This document shows, piece after piece, positions 1-9,996 of a DNA stretch of 64,000 bases. Source of the stretch: CBDFHB01 sp965250115 (GTDB taxonomy: Bacteria > Acidobacteriota > Vicinamibacteria > Marinacidobacterales > SMYC01); contig CBDFNJ010000001.1 of the NCBI GenBank assembly GCA_965250115.1, positions 310,001-374,000 on the forward strand, in the 5' to 3' direction. The notes under the pieces are model-generated. The model saw nothing but the letters and a program-made list of their open reading frames with translations, did no database searches and was not told the DNA's origin. Every line of letters starts with the position of its first letter. Position 1 is the stretch's first letter. Made by a program: the position numbers and the translations under genes.

Positions 1-1
1 G

Positions 2-346
2 ACGCCGCTTGCGCAGTGGCGCGCGAAAGGACGATGGCCCGCAAGCTATGACGAGCTGTGGGCGAAGCTGAACCGTCGCCACGGCAAGCTCGATGGCACG
101 CGCCAGATGGTGGAGCTCATCCAGCTAGGGCGCAAGCACGGATACGACAAGCTTCGTGAGACCGTCGCCCTCGAGCTCGGGTGCACCGATCTCGAAGCGC
201 TTCGCCATCTCCTCGATACCGCGTCGCTACAACGGAACCCCGAGCGTAGCCTGGACGATGTCGAGCTTGGACACCTTGCGCGCTACGAACGAGCTGCGCC
301 GGGCGTGAGTCACTACAACGAGCTCATCACGGAGGTGAACCCGTGA
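2..346 (+). CDS. istA: IstA transposase, C-terminal fragment (cut by window edge)
   Basis: The frame is open from base 2 and ends in TGA at 344-346. The roughly 114 residues visible match the C-terminal tail of IS21 IstA: a helical region after the DDE core, ending in the segment that usually precedes istB. IstA carries out strand transfer in IS21 transposition and works with the IstB ATPase. Its stop overlaps the GTG start of istB (GTGA at 343-346), implying translational coupling. The catalytic domain is outside the window, so integrity cannot be judged. Confidence 0.7.
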   Translation, partial: TPLAQWRAKGRWPASYDELWAKLNRRHGKLDGTRQMVELIQLGRKHGYDKLRETVALELGCTDLEALRHLLDTASLQRNPERSLDDVELGHLARYERAAPGVSHYNELITEVNP

Positions 347-1116
347 GCGGGCGAAGCGTCGAGCTCGGCACCATCCGTCAGCACTGCAAGACGCTGCGCA
401 TGCCGACAGTGGCGAGCCAGTTCCAGAAGCTGGCGGAGCAAGCATGGTGCGACAAGCAAAGCCACGTCCGCTACCTCGACGTGCTGCTCAGTGCCGAGGT
501 CGAGGAACGCGAACACCGAGCGGTTCAGAGACGATTGAAAGAAGCACAGCTACCGCGGACGAAGACCGTTGACGAGTTCGACTTCTCACAGTCTCCCAAG
601 GTCTCGGCTCGCCGGATAAAAGAGCTCGCGGAGGGTCACTACATCGACCGAGCGCAGCCGGTCATCTTCCTCGGCGACGCGGGTGCCGGCAAGACCCACC
701 TGGCGAGCGCGTTGTGTGTGGCCGCATGCCAACAACGTCGCCGGGTCCGCTTCACCACCGCATCGAGACTCGTCAACGAGCTCGTCGAGGCGAGATAAGA
801 GCACGAGCTGTCGCGCATCATCCGACGCTATGCCCGCTTCGAGTTGCTGTGCATCGACGAGCTTGGTTACGTCCCGCTCGCCGACGTCGGTGCCGAGCTG
901 TTGTTCCAGGTGATCTCGGAGCGAAGCGAGACCGCCGCGCTCGTGATCACGACGAATCTCCCGTTCTCCGAATGGACTCAGGTGTTCACGAACGCCCGGC
1001 TGTGCAAGGCGCTGCTCGATCGTGTCACGGACCAGGCGCACATCCTCGAGACCGGCTCCGAGTCCTACCGCTTCCGCCGCACCGTCCGCAGCAAGAACGC
1101 GGTTCCAAAGGCATGA
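343..1116 (+). pseudogene. istB: IstB transposition ATPase, interrupted by an in-frame TAA
   Basis: IstB is the AAA+ helper ATPase of IS21 elements. Starting at GTG 343, residues 111-119 form the Walker A loop (GDAGAGKTH), and the Walker B region (LLCIDELGY) follows about 60 residues later. An in-frame TAA at 796-798 separates them; the frame then continues unchanged to the TGA at 1114-1116. The restored length is about 257 residues, normal for IstB. The truncated product would lack Walker B and could not hydrolyse ATP, so the element is probably immobile. A sequencing error at one base is the alternative. Confidence 0.8.
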
Positions 1117-1254
1117 GAGCTGTGTTTTCACTCGGGGCGGCCTGCACGTTCGTTCCGGCCGCAGGATAAGGGAAAGGGACTTTGTTACGTTCGTTCTTTA
1201 AGAATCAATAACTTAAGGTGGGCCATTTTAGATGAGCGAAATGGGCCAGGCCGA

Positions 1255-3666
1255 GTGGACAAAAACATCTATCTGAACGGCAAGAGAATCGTGCACTACA
1301 AGGGATGGAACGACCCGTTCGAGGTCGATCTAGCAGATACGTGGCTAGATGGCGGACCAAACCTTATGACAATTCTCGTCGAGAACACAGACGGATCGGG
1401 TGGCATCCGCACGGCGGTTCTCTTCAATGGCGACCCCGTGAGTCCCGGATTACCCGACGGCGTTGCCACAGGTTTTGACGAAACAGCTTGGCGCGCTGTT
1501 GAGATACCCCATGACTACGTCGTAGAGGGCACATTCGATCCGCAGGCCGACAAAAGCCACGGCTACCTCCCCAAAGGAGTTGGCTGGTACCGGCGGGACT
1601 TTGAGATCCTCGCCTCGGACGAGGGGAAGCAGTTCTGGATAGACTTCGAGGGCGTGTATCGGGACTCCTTCGTATGGCTGAACGGCGTCTATCTCGGAAA
1701 TAACATGAGCGGCTATGTGAGTTTCTACTACGACATCACCGATGCAGCCAAATTCGGAGAGACCAATACGCTCGTCGTTCGGGTAGACGCCGAAAGGAAC
1801 GAGGGCTGGTGGTATGAAGGTGGCGGGATTTACCGGCACGTGAGATTGACCAAGCTCGATCCGCTGCATGTCGCGCACTGGGGCACGTTCGTCACCACGC
1901 CCGAAGTGAAAGAGAATGCCGCAGAGGTGAATGTCAAAACGACCGTCAAGAACGAGAGTAGCCGCGCCAGAAGCAGCGCGCTGGTCACCACGATTGTCGA
2001 TGTGGATGGGAACGAGTTGGCAGAGGTGGAGACGAGGAAAGAGATCGATGCGTATGCTGAGTTCGAGTTCGAGCAGAACGTGATGCTGAAGGATCCGCTC
2101 CTCTGGTCGCTCGAGACCCCCCACCTCCACGAGGTCCGCACAGTCGTTCGAAGTGGCGGGAAAACCGTCGACAATGTCGACACGACGTTTGGCGTAAGAA
2201 CGATGCGTTTCGACCCCGATGACGGATTATTCCTCAACGGAAAGCCGGTGAAGGTCAAAGGAACGTGCAACCATCAGGACTTCGCCGGCGTGGGAGTCGC
2301 CCTTCCCGATCGGGTGAACGAATGGCGAATCGAGACGCTGCTAGAGGCCGGCTCAAACGGCTACCGAACCGCCCATAACCCCCCGACACCCGCCCTACTC
2401 GATGCCTGCGATCGTCTCGGCATGCTCGTGATGGAAGAGAACCGGCATCTCGAGGATTCGCCGGAAATCCTGTCACAAGTCGAAAGCATGGTTCTCCGCG
2501 ATAGGAATCATCCTAGTATCTTCATCTGGAGTATGAGCAACGAGGAGCCGGAATCGGGGACCGAAGTAGGTCTTAGACAGGGGAAAGCCATATACGACAC
2601 GATCAAGCGACTCGACCCCACGCGCCCGGTAACCGCGGCGATGAGCAGGAATGACGGCATATGGGGTAAGGGCTTGTCGCTCACCGTAGATATGCAGGGG
2701 TGCAACTACAGCAATAACATGTTCGACGATTACCACAAGGCACATCCGGACCATCCGATGATCTGCACTGAAGAAACCGGATCCGGAACCACGCACGGTA
2801 TCTACATTGACGATAAGGAGAAAGCCTACAAGAGCTCCTACGTATCGAATGTTGAGCACGGTTGGCCTGCCACTGCCGAACGGGCGTTTATGTCCGGGGC
2901 GTTCATATGGACGGGCTTCGATTACCGCGGCGAGCCGTGGCCCTATGAGTGGCCCGCCATCAGTACGCAGTTCGCTTTCATGGATACCTCCGGTTTTCCG
3001 AAAGACGACTATTACTACTACAAGGCAGGTTGGAGCGATGAGACGGTTCTTCACATCTTCCCGCACTGGAACTGAATCGGGGAAAAGGAGGAAGGGGAGA
3101 CAATCGAAGTGCGCTGCTACGGCAACTGCGATCGCGTCGAGCTTTTCCTCAACGGCGAGAACTACGGCGTTCGGGAGATGGTGCCCAGCTCGCGCGTGAA
3201 GTGGGACGTAAAATGGAAACCGGGAGTCCTCCTTGCCAAGTGCTACAAGGGAGATGAAGTCGTAGCCACGAAGAAAGTCGAGACAACCGGAAAACCGGCA
3301 TCGGTAGTGCTTCTGCCCGACAGGACAACGATAAACGCCAATGGCGAAGACGTCTCGCTGGTCGCCGTGAAGATCGTTGACTCAGAAGGCAGAACCGTAC
3401 CCACCGCGGACAACGAAGTAGCATTCGAGATCGATGGACCCGGCAAGATCATCGGCGTTGGCAACGGCAACCCCGGCAGCCTCGAACCGGACAAAGCAAG
3501 CAAGCGCAAAGCATTCAACGGCTTGTGCATGACGCTGGTCCAATCCAAAACAGACCTCGGCTCGATCAAGCTGACAGCCACATCGCCGGGTCTCGAGACT
3601 GCAGTCGCAGAGATTGAGGCAAGGAAATCCCCCATTCGCCCACGAGTGGCAGTAGTGGAGGAGTGA
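1255..3666 (+). pseudogene. Glycoside hydrolase family 2 (beta-galactosidase-like) with internal TGA
   Basis: Domains in order: a partial N-terminal beta-sandwich, the GH2 sugar-binding domain (IPHDY... and GVGWYRRDF around residues 80-125), an Ig-like domain, the TIM barrel with acid/base Glu430 in SNEE and nucleophile candidate Glu506 in TEET, then C-terminal sandwich domains. The TGA at 3073-3075 (codon 607) sits where homologues have Trp in the PHWNW motif. The same frame continues through VELFLNG to the stop at 3664-3666, giving about 803 residues. A TGG-to-TGA nonsense change is the simplest reading. The catalytic barrel is complete upstream of it, so a truncated product might retain some fold. 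The GTG at 1255 is only the first usable start; the N-terminus looks cut by the adjacent IS21 end. Confidence 0.85.
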
Positions 3667-3748
3667 TCTGTCGGGGAGGGTTGGGGTGGACCCCGTTTGC
3701 TAAAAGCGACAAAACCTATGCCGCCCTCGGTCTGAACCCACGTTCGAG

Positions 3749-4072
3749 CTAGACGGTGGCTCGCCGGATCTTGTGCTTGAGTAGCTTTATGTCGTGACGG
3801 ATTCGCTTCAACGCAGCGCCATCCTTGTCCGCGATGGCCTCGTCGCGCTTCGCCCTGAGGAGTCTGATCCGGGCCTTGGTTTTGGCCTTGTCGAGCCCGA
3901 CGACTTGGTGATGGGCGTGGGAGTCGATGCCGAGCGCCGTGCAGAGCGCGAGCAGGATTTGTTCCTTGCGCATCTGAGTATGGCCCTTGACGGCATCGTG
4001 CTCGAGGCCGGCCGCGGCCTGACGTAGCTGGGCGACGGTCATCTTGCTGAGCTCTTCGTAGGTATGTGCCAT
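3749..4072 (-). CDS. Small Rho-N/SAP-like helical protein, function unknown
   Basis: A 107-residue basic protein. Residues about 8-50 (MTVAQLRQAA ... MRKEQILLAL) resemble the Rho N-terminal/SAP-like helix-extended-loop-helix fold, often a nucleic-acid-binding module. The rest is a charged, probably coiled-coil helix rich in Lys and Arg. GGAG lies about 10 nt upstream of the ATG, supporting the start. It lies just downstream of, and on the same strand as, the shattered lipoprotein gene, so the two may once have been co-transcribed. I cannot name a specific family; the nucleic-acid-binding idea is inference. Confidence 0.6.
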   Translation of the reverse strand: MAHTYEELSKMTVAQLRQAAAGLEHDAVKGHTQMRKEQILLALCTALGIDSHAHHQVVGLDKAKTKARIRLLRAKRDEAIADKDGAALKRIRHDIKLLKHKIRRATV

Positions 4073-4150
4073 GACACGAGTCTCCTTCGTTTTGGAAATC
4101 CTAGATTACAAGAAAAGGCCGGAAAGATGCCACCCTCTCTTGCTTCTTTC

Positions 4151-4200
4151 TTAGTCATAGTTGGGAAGTATGGCCAATTGATCGGCAAGAGGTTTTTCCA
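4151..4200 (-). pseudogene. Fragment 5 (C-terminus) of the shattered lipoprotein gene
   Basis: Encodes the last residues (PLADQLAILPNYD) and the TAA stop at 4151-4153. The duplication tttttcca at 4193-4200 matches 5661-5668 on the other side of IS256-A copy 1. Confidence 0.85.
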
Positions 4201-5660
4201 GGGGATGTCCCGGCCGCTGTTGAATTTGGTCGGGTAGCGGCGGCACCTGTGAATACTCTTAGGCAGCAACCTCATCGCTGTCAAGAGATTTCTGTTTGCT
4301 TCTAAGCGCGTGAACGAGAGCGCCCATATGGCGATAGCCTTTGATACGGTGAAACTTTTTCTCCGCCGTGACGACGCCGAGAGCGGTCCATCGGCGAATC
4401 ATGGAAGGACTCTTCCACCGCTTGACGTTTCTCGAGACTCTGCGGATGGTGCCGTTGAGATTCTCGATGGCGTTTGTCGTGGCCAGAGATTTGCGAAGTA
4501 ACTCGGGTAGAGCGAGCTTCACAACCGTGAGGGTCTCTTCCATCCCTTCTCGAAGGCTTCCGGCAGCTTCGTCGTAGCCGTTTCGCTCGAGCCACGACAC
4601 CAATGCCTGAAGTCGCTTGCGCGCCTTGTCGGCACTCTTGCATTTGTACGCTTCCTTCATTGTCTGGAGCACGTAGGCTTGACGGGACTTGGGAAGGTAC
4701 GAGCGTAGATTTCGGAGTTTGTGGAGCTGGCATCTTTGGATAACCGCGAGATCCCCCAAAACGTCGACGAGTGCTTTGCGGATCCCTTTGCCTCCGTCCA
4801 CTACGCAGAGAATCGATTCGTCGATCCGCAATCCCAGCTCGAGAAGGTTCTGCAACATCGCGGTGCACACCCGAGAGTTCTCCGTCGAGCCCAGCCATAT
4901 ACCCAAGGGCACCTTCGTTCCATCTATTGTGATACCGAGAGTTACGACGACGGTCTGTCCGGCCACCTCAAGGCCATCCATCATTAGTGCCGCAAGCTCG
5001 AACTCCTCTAGCCTCCGAGATAGGTATTCCTCGAGCTTCTTAGTCGTCTGGCTCACGAGGTGACGGCTGGCGGCACTCTTGCTCGTGCCACGAGACTTCA
5101 ACTTCGCCGAGGGTTTGTCCAGACTCGATTCGTAATTTCGGGTCGATACCCCCACCAAGATCTGGTTCAGCACTCGCTCCGGAAGCGGGTCTTCTTCGCG
5201 GAAGGCTTCGAAGTGTGGAAGCGACGCCTCCTCGCCCGACTTCGAACGAACTCGAGGTCGCGACACTTGGATTCGACGACCGCCGAAGCTCAGCTCCCCA
5301 TCCGTGCTCCCCCAGTGGTTATGAGTTCGCTCCTTCTCGTGCTTGCCCTTCGGCCCCGCGATCTTCTCCGCGTCCTCTCTCAGGAGTAGGTGCAATGCGG
5401 TCAGTCCTTGCTCGTACACCCATTCCGTCAGGTCCGCCTTCGTGGCCGCGATCCCAGCTATCATCGGTAGCAGTATCTGACCGACTTGGCCAACTACCTT
5501 GCCCGTAGGCGAGTGCGTTTGCTTTCTTACTGGCTTCTTTGATTTCCTTGGCATGGTGGCTCCTTGTCCCCCTCTGGAGACGGTTGGTTTGGCAGACCTA
5601 TTCTTAGGCCGGCCAAGGAGCCGCCGCTACCCCAAATTCAACATCCGGCGGGACATCCCC
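4201..5660 (-). mobile_element. IS256-A copy 1 (1460 bp)
   Basis: Ends are imperfect inverted repeats: GGGGATGTCCCGGCCG... at the left and, read inward from the right, GGGGATGTCCCGCCGG.... The 8-bp target duplication is tttttcca (4193-4200 and 5661-5668), as expected for IS256 family members. It carries one intact transposase gene. Two further copies of identical length (6348-7807 and 36583-38042) differ at only a few bases, so this is the most recently active family in the window. Confidence 0.95.
4259..5554 (-). CDS. IS256-A transposase (mutator type)
   Basis: A 431-residue DDE transposase of the IS256/mutator superfamily, full length and uninterrupted. Catalytic candidates are Asp in LMMDGLEV, Asp in VVDGGKG and Glu in NAIENLNGT, the family's usual contexts. 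Between the second Asp and the Glu are the alpha-helical insertion and the QRCQLHKLRN segment typical of the family. This copy has LLELGL where the other two have LLERGL. The ATG is near the right terminus, with GGAG just upstream. It can plausibly mobilise all three copies. Confidence 0.95.
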   Translation of the reverse strand: MPRKSKKPVRKQTHSPTGKVVGQVGQILLPMIAGIAATKADLTEWVYEQGLTALHLLLREDAEKIAGPKGKHEKERTHNHWGSTDGELSFGGRRIQVSRPRVRSKSGEEASLPHFEAFREEDPLPERVLNQILVGVSTRNYESSLDKPSAKLKSRGTSKSAASRHLVSQTTKKLEEYLSRRLEEFELAALMMDGLEVAGQTVVVTLGITIDGTKVPLGIWLGSTENSRVCTAMLQNLLELGLRIDESILCVVDGGKGIRKALVDVLGDLAVIQRCQLHKLRNLRSYLPKSRQAYVLQTMKEAYKCKSADKARKRLQALVSWLERNGYDEAAGSLREGMEETLTVVKLALPELLRKSLATTNAIENLNGTIRRVSRNVKRWKSPSMIRRWTALGVVTAEKKFHRIKGYRHMGALVHALRSKQKSLDSDEVAA

Positions 5661-5886
5661 TTTTTCCAAGAAGAGGTCAAATTCGGCGGAGAAATCCTCC
5701 GATGACATCCCGAAGGTTTTTTGGAACGCTCCTTCCCACCCAAGTTCGTTGAGACTCGGATAAAAGGTGTCTAGTAGCGCTTCCTGGCCTACCTTGTTTA
5801 GAAGATAAGCAACTGCCCAGGCACCCAAATCATAGGCCGCACGCGAACAATCATTGTTGTAAGTAAGTTCATGTAGCTTGGTCCCA
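5661..5886 (-). pseudogene. Fragment 4 of the shattered lipoprotein gene
   Basis: Encodes the stretch from TKLHELTYNNDCSRAAYD to DLFLEK. It is bounded by the tttttcca duplication of IS256-A copy 1 and by CCA (5884-5886), the 3-bp duplication of IS3-A copy 1. Confidence 0.85.
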
Positions 5887-6347
5887 CGGAATGTGTCAAC
5901 GACTTTGAGACACCCGCAGGCTGCATTTAGTGAGCCTCGATCAGTGAAGGACGGGGCGTGAGCGCGGTGCGGTCGCGATTGGGTTCCGACGCGATCGCGT
6001 CCGGATAGCTTGAATCCGGGGGTAGCTCAGGTATGGGGCGCCCCGAGAAAGTGGCTCCTAGGGCCTCCTGTGGCGTCGTTTTCTCGGGCGGCGGGTTGAT
6101 CCAGACCTGACGAGGCAAAACCGGAGGTTGAGGTGTTCCGTGCACGAAGCGCTCGGGGTGAGCCCGATGAGCTTCGAGAAGGACCTGGCGCCGGGCGGCG
6201 TTGAGCTCGTCGGCGCGACCGTAGTGAACGGCGGCCGGCGTCATGAGCCCCAGTCCCGAGTGCCGGTGCGCGTTGTTGTAGTAGTCGAAGAAACCGCCGC
6301 AGAACAGGCGGCCGTCTTCCAGACAGCCAAAGCGGCTTGGGAATTCA

Positions 6348-7807
6348 GGGGATGTCCCGCCGGATGTTGAATTTGGGGTAGCGGCGGCTCCTTGGCCGGC
6401 CTAAGAATAGGTCTGCCAAACCAACCGTCTCCAGAGGGGGACAAGGAGCCACCATGCCAAGGAAATCAAAGAAGCCAGTAAGAAAGCAAACGCACTCGCC
6501 TACGGGCAAGGTAGTTGGCCAAGTCGGTCAGATACTGCTACCGATGATAGCTGGGATCGCGGCCACGAAGGCGGACCTGACGGAATGGGTGTACGAGCAA
6601 GGACTGACCGCATTGCACCTACTCCTGAGAGAGGACGCGGAGAAGATCGCGGGGCCGAAGGGCAAGCACGAGAAGGAGCGAACTCATAACCACTGGGGGA
6701 GCACGGATGGGGAGCTGAGCTTCGGCGGTCGTCGAATCCAAGTGTCGCGACCTCGAGTTCGTTCGAAGTCGGGCGAGGAGGCGTCGCTTCCACACTTCGA
6801 AGCCTTCCGCGAAGAAGACCCGCTTCCGGAGCGAGTGCTGAACCAGATCTTGGTGGGGGTATCGACCCGAAATTACGAATCGAGTCTGGACAAACCCTCG
6901 GCGAAGTTGAAGTCTCGTGGCACGAGCAAGAGTGCCGCCAGCCGTCACCTCGTGAGCCAGACGACTAAGAAGCTCGAGGAATACCTATCTCGGAGGCTAG
7001 AGGAGTTCGAGCTTGCGGCACTAATGATGGATGGCCTTGAGGTGGCCGGACAGACCGTCGTCGTAACTCTCGGTATCACAATAGATGGAACGAAGGTGCC
7101 CTTGGGTATATGGCTGGGCTCGACGGAGAACTCTCGGATGTGCACCGCGATGTTGCAGAACCTTCTCGAGCGGGGATTGCGGATCGACGAATCGATTCTC
7201 TGCGTAGTGGACGGAGGCAAAGGGATCCGCAAAGCACTCGTCGACGTTTTGGGGGATCTCGCGGTTATCCAAAGATGCCAGCTCCACAAACTCCGAAATC
7301 TACGCTCGTACCTTCCCAAGTCCCGTCAAGCCTACGTGCTCCAGACAATGAAGGAAGCGTACAAATGCAAGAGTGCCGACAAGGCGCGCAAGCGACTTCA
7401 GGCATTGGTGTCGTGGCTCGAGCGAAACGGCTACGACGAAGCTGCCGGAAGCCTTCGAGAAGGGATGGAAGAGACCCTCACGGTTGTGAAGCTCGCTCTA
7501 CCCGAGTTACTTCGCAAATCTCTGGCCACGACAAACGCCATCGAGAATCTCAACGGCACCATCCGCAGAGTCTCGAGAAACGTCAAGCGGTGGAAGAGTC
7601 CTTCCATGATTCGCCGATGGACCGCTCTCGGCGTCGTCACGGCGGAGAAAAAGTTTCACCGTATCAAAGGCTATCGCCATATGGGCGCTCTCGTTCACGC
7701 GCTTAGAAGCAAACAGAAATCTCTTGACAGCGATGAGGTTGCTGCCTAAGAGTATTCACAGGTGCCGCCGCTACCCGACCAAATTCAACAGCGGCCGGGA
7801 CATCCCC
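6348..7807 (+). mobile_element. IS256-A copy 2, inserted inside IS3-A copy 1
   Basis: 1460 bp with the same inverted ends as copy 1 but in the opposite orientation. The 8-bp duplication is ggaattca (6340-6347, 7808-7815). The unoccupied site is seen in IS3-A copy 2 near 10410-10420. The nesting shows IS256-A moved after IS3-A copy 1 had landed. Confidence 0.95.
6454..7749 (+). CDS. IS256-A transposase (mutator type)
   Basis: Full-length 431-residue transposase, nearly identical to those at 4259-5554 and 36641-37936. The distinguishing residues are SRMCTAM (others SRVCTAM) and LLERGL. All three DDE contexts (MMDGLEV, VVDGGKG, NAIENLNG) are present. The ATG follows GGAGCC about 6 nt upstream. 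Confidence 0.95.
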   Translation: MPRKSKKPVRKQTHSPTGKVVGQVGQILLPMIAGIAATKADLTEWVYEQGLTALHLLLREDAEKIAGPKGKHEKERTHNHWGSTDGELSFGGRRIQVSRPRVRSKSGEEASLPHFEAFREEDPLPERVLNQILVGVSTRNYESSLDKPSAKLKSRGTSKSAASRHLVSQTTKKLEEYLSRRLEEFELAALMMDGLEVAGQTVVVTLGITIDGTKVPLGIWLGSTENSRMCTAMLQNLLERGLRIDESILCVVDGGKGIRKALVDVLGDLAVIQRCQLHKLRNLRSYLPKSRQAYVLQTMKEAYKCKSADKARKRLQALVSWLERNGYDEAAGSLREGMEETLTVVKLALPELLRKSLATTNAIENLNGTIRRVSRNVKRWKSPSMIRRWTALGVVTAEKKFHRIKGYRHMGALVHALRSKQKSLDSDEVAA

Positions 7808-8530
7808 GGAATTCAGGGCAATACTTCATCGTCTTGAACTGGGACTCGGAGTAGGGATTATCGTTCGAGACGTACGGCCGCGAGTGCGTCTTGGTTATGC
7901 CGAGGTCGGCCAGGAGCAAGGCGACGGACTTGCTTCGCATCGAGCTGCCGCGGTCTGCGTGGATGGTGAGCTGGTCGGCTTCGATGTTCTGCTTGAGGCA
8001 GCTCTCGCTGATGAGACGACGGGCGAGCTCGGCGCTTTCTCGCCGAGCCAACATCCACCCGGTCACGTACCGGGAGAAGATGTCGAGAATCACGTAGAGG
8101 TAAAAGTAGGTCCACTTGACCGGGCCGCGCAGCTTCGTTATGTCCCACGACCAAACCTGGTTCGGCGCTTCCGCCACGAGCTCCGGCTTCTGATAGTTCG
8201 GATGCCGCAGCTGGTTCCGGCGCTCACGCACCTCTCCGTGCTCCGACAGAATCCGGTACATCGTGCGGATCGAACAGTGGTAGATTCCCTCGTCCAGAAG
8301 CGTGGCCCACACCTGGGCCGGCGCCTTGTCGACGAACCGTTCGCAATGCAATGCACTGAGGACCCTCTCGCGCTCGGTCGTGTCGAGGGCTCGCTGCGGC
8401 CGAGGACGGCGCTTCGGCTTGGACGTCACCGGTCGGCGTCGACGATACAACGTGGAACGAGACACGCCCAGCGCCTCGCAAGCTTCCGCCGTTTGTCCAA
8501 TCCGACCCGCCAGCTCCTCGGCCGCCACGA

Positions 8531-9001
8531 TCAATCGTTCTCGTCGTCGTCGATCGGGTTCAGGGGGATCCCCAGGAGCTCGGAGGCTTTTTTTTGGATC
8601 TCTAGCATCGTTTCCACCCGAGCCAGCCGGCGCTGGAGTCGGGCGTTCTCGCGCTCGAGCTCCTTGATCCGTGGAGCCTCTGCCTTCGCCTTCCGACCTC
8701 GCTTTCTCGACGTCAATCCCGCCTTGGCGATCTCGTCCCGTTGCCGACGCCAACTCAATAGATGCGACGAGTACAGTCCCTCGCGACGTAGAAGCGCCGC
8801 CACATCACCGTCACCCTTGCAGGCGTCCGCCTCGCGAACGATCCGCAGCTTGTATTCAGCGCTGAAACGTCGGCGCTTCGCTTTCTCACTCACTTCGGGA
8901 TCGCGGACCCCCGCCGCAGCACCACGGTCGGCGAGATCTCCAGTCGCCCTACGGGCTCCTTCCGACCCCGCCGACGTCATTCTCTCAATCAACGTACTCA
9001 T
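8531..9001 (-). CDS. IS3-A OrfA (HTH protein), copy 1
   Basis: A 156-residue IS3-family OrfA: an HTH domain (RRRFSAEYKLRIVREAD, residues about 45-90), then a leucine-zipper-like coiled coil (IKELERENARLQ, about 110-135) used for multimerisation. Near the end, the IQKKASELL codons include a run of eight A on the coding strand, the likely -1 frameshift site that fuses OrfA to OrfB. This copy has SHLLSWRR where copies 2 and 3 have SHLSSWRR. It is intact, but its partner orfB is split. Confidence 0.9.
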   Translation of the reverse strand: MSTLIERMTSAGSEGARRATGDLADRGAAAGVRDPEVSEKAKRRRFSAEYKLRIVREADACKGDGDVAALLRREGLYSSHLLSWRRQRDEIAKAGLTSRKRGRKAKAEAPRIKELERENARLQRRLARVETMLEIQKKASELLGIPLNPIDDDEND

Positions 9002-9071
9002 CTATGATCCTCCTCCGCCCTCGACACTAATTTCAAGGAGCGGATTGTCTCAAGGATGTTGGCACAGAGGG

Positions 9072-9274
9072 CCAGGGCAGTTATCTTCGATCCTATTCTT
9101 GCCGCTTTTCATTTTGTTTTCAAAACTCTGTTCGAGGGAGCTCAAACCACTACTGTCGATCGTGGTCAACTTCCCTGAGGCCCACAACTTTCTTACAGTA
9201 GTTTGCGCCATGTACTCAGCTCCACCCTCCTTAGACCAGACGGGTCCCAGGAGTGCACGCCTTTCCTCCGGATC
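9072..9274 (-). pseudogene. Fragment 3 of the shattered lipoprotein gene
   Basis: Encodes the piece from SDPEERRALLG through WSKEGGAEYMAQ to NRIEDNCPG. Bounded by CCA (9072-9074, IS3-A copy 1) and tccggatc (9267-9274, IS256-B copy 1). The residues MTEWRAPFFFHGPRDTS that appear to precede it come from the IS256-B end, not from this gene. Confidence 0.85.
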
Positions 9275-9996
9275 GGATGTGTCCCGAGGTCCGTGGAAAA
9301 AGAACGGCGCCCTCCACTCCGTCATCAGAGTATCAGATCAGGCGGCGACCTCCGCGTGTTCGAGAACCTCGCTCAGACGTTGGTAACCGTCGATGCGTCG
9401 TAGTTGAATCTGGCCAGAGGCGATAAGCCCAAACAGCAAAGCGACCGCGGACTCCTCGCTGGAGAACGACGCTTGGGTTTTCGTCCGGCGTCGAAACTCG
9501 CGGTTGAGATTCTCCAGAGCATTGGTCGTTCGAATCGATTTCCACATGGCACGAGGGAATTCATAGAAGGTCAGCAGCTGACTACCGGCCTCCTCTAGGC
9601 TTCGGACGACGGCCGGCGCGAGAGGCGTCCACTTGGCGACGAGCTCGTCATAGGCTTTGCGAGCATCGATCCCGTTCTTGGCGTAGACGATCCGGTTGTA
9701 GTCACGCCGGAAGCTCACGGCGTGCGTGCGCCGGGACAATGTTCGAGCAAGTTGGCGCGCTTGTGCTCGGTACATCGCTGCAACCGGCACCCCGGCCACT
9801 TCTCCAGCGCTTTCGTCAGCCCCTTGTGGCCGTCGCTGATCACTAGCTTGGGAGCCCGGAGTCCTCGAGCCTGGAGTCCCTCCAGCACGGAGCCCCAATG
9901 CGTCGAGGCTTCGCTCACCGCCAGACGCAATGACAACAGACGTTTCTGCCCGTCTGCGGAACGTGTCAACGACTTTGAGACACCCGCAGGCTGCAT

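Larger units (their letters stand above)
1..1254 (+). mobile_element. IS21-family element, partial (left end outside window)
   Basis: The istA/istB gene pair with a 4-nt overlap is the hallmark of IS21-family elements. After istB there is about 100 bp of noncoding DNA ending in a motif (1220-1249, tgggccatttt...gatgagcg) that resembles the multiple terminal repeats of IS21 elements, so the right end lies near 1250, directly against the GH2 gene. The exact terminus and target duplication cannot be given because the other end is outside the window. Confidence 0.7.
5927..8595 (-). pseudogene. IS3-A copy 1 OrfB, split by IS256-A copy 2
   Basis: The N-terminal part (8595 down to 7808) contains the HTH and the first catalytic Asp (WSWDITKL) and second Asp (HADRGSS). 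The C-terminal part (6347 to the TAA at 5927-5929) follows after the inserted IS. The intact counterparts are at 9997-11197 and 19811-21011. Expression would normally require a -1 frameshift from orfA at the A8 run (T8 on the plus strand, 8588-8595). As it stands the DDE domain cannot be completed. Confidence 0.85.
5887..9071 (-). mobile_element. IS3-A copy 1, interrupted by IS256-A copy 2
   Basis: Begins CGGAATGTGTCAACGAC and ends TTGGCACAGAGGG; the ends are partly complementary (GTGTCAACGACTTTGAGACA against GTGCCAACATCCTTGAGACA). The 3-bp duplication is CCA (5884-5886, 9072-9074). Removing the 1460-bp IS256-A copy and its 8-bp duplication leaves 1717 bp, exactly the length of the other two IS3-A copies. 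orfA is intact, while orfB is split by the inner insertion. Confidence 0.93.

Noticed and set aside
3073..3075. TGA read as Trp by an alternative genetic code
   Set aside because: TGA is the natural stop of several genes here (restored amidase, DUF1989, Rieske), so reassignment is inconsistent.
4201..7807. Composite transposon bounded by two inverted IS256-A copies
   Set aside because: Each copy has its own perfect 8-bp duplication and they lie in different host sequences, so they inserted independently.
9270..9330. Apparent shared N-terminus MTEWRAPFFFHGPRDTS at 9325 (minus) and 27056 (plus)
   Set aside because: This is the terminal sequence of IS256-B read beyond its transposase stop, not a conserved protein start.
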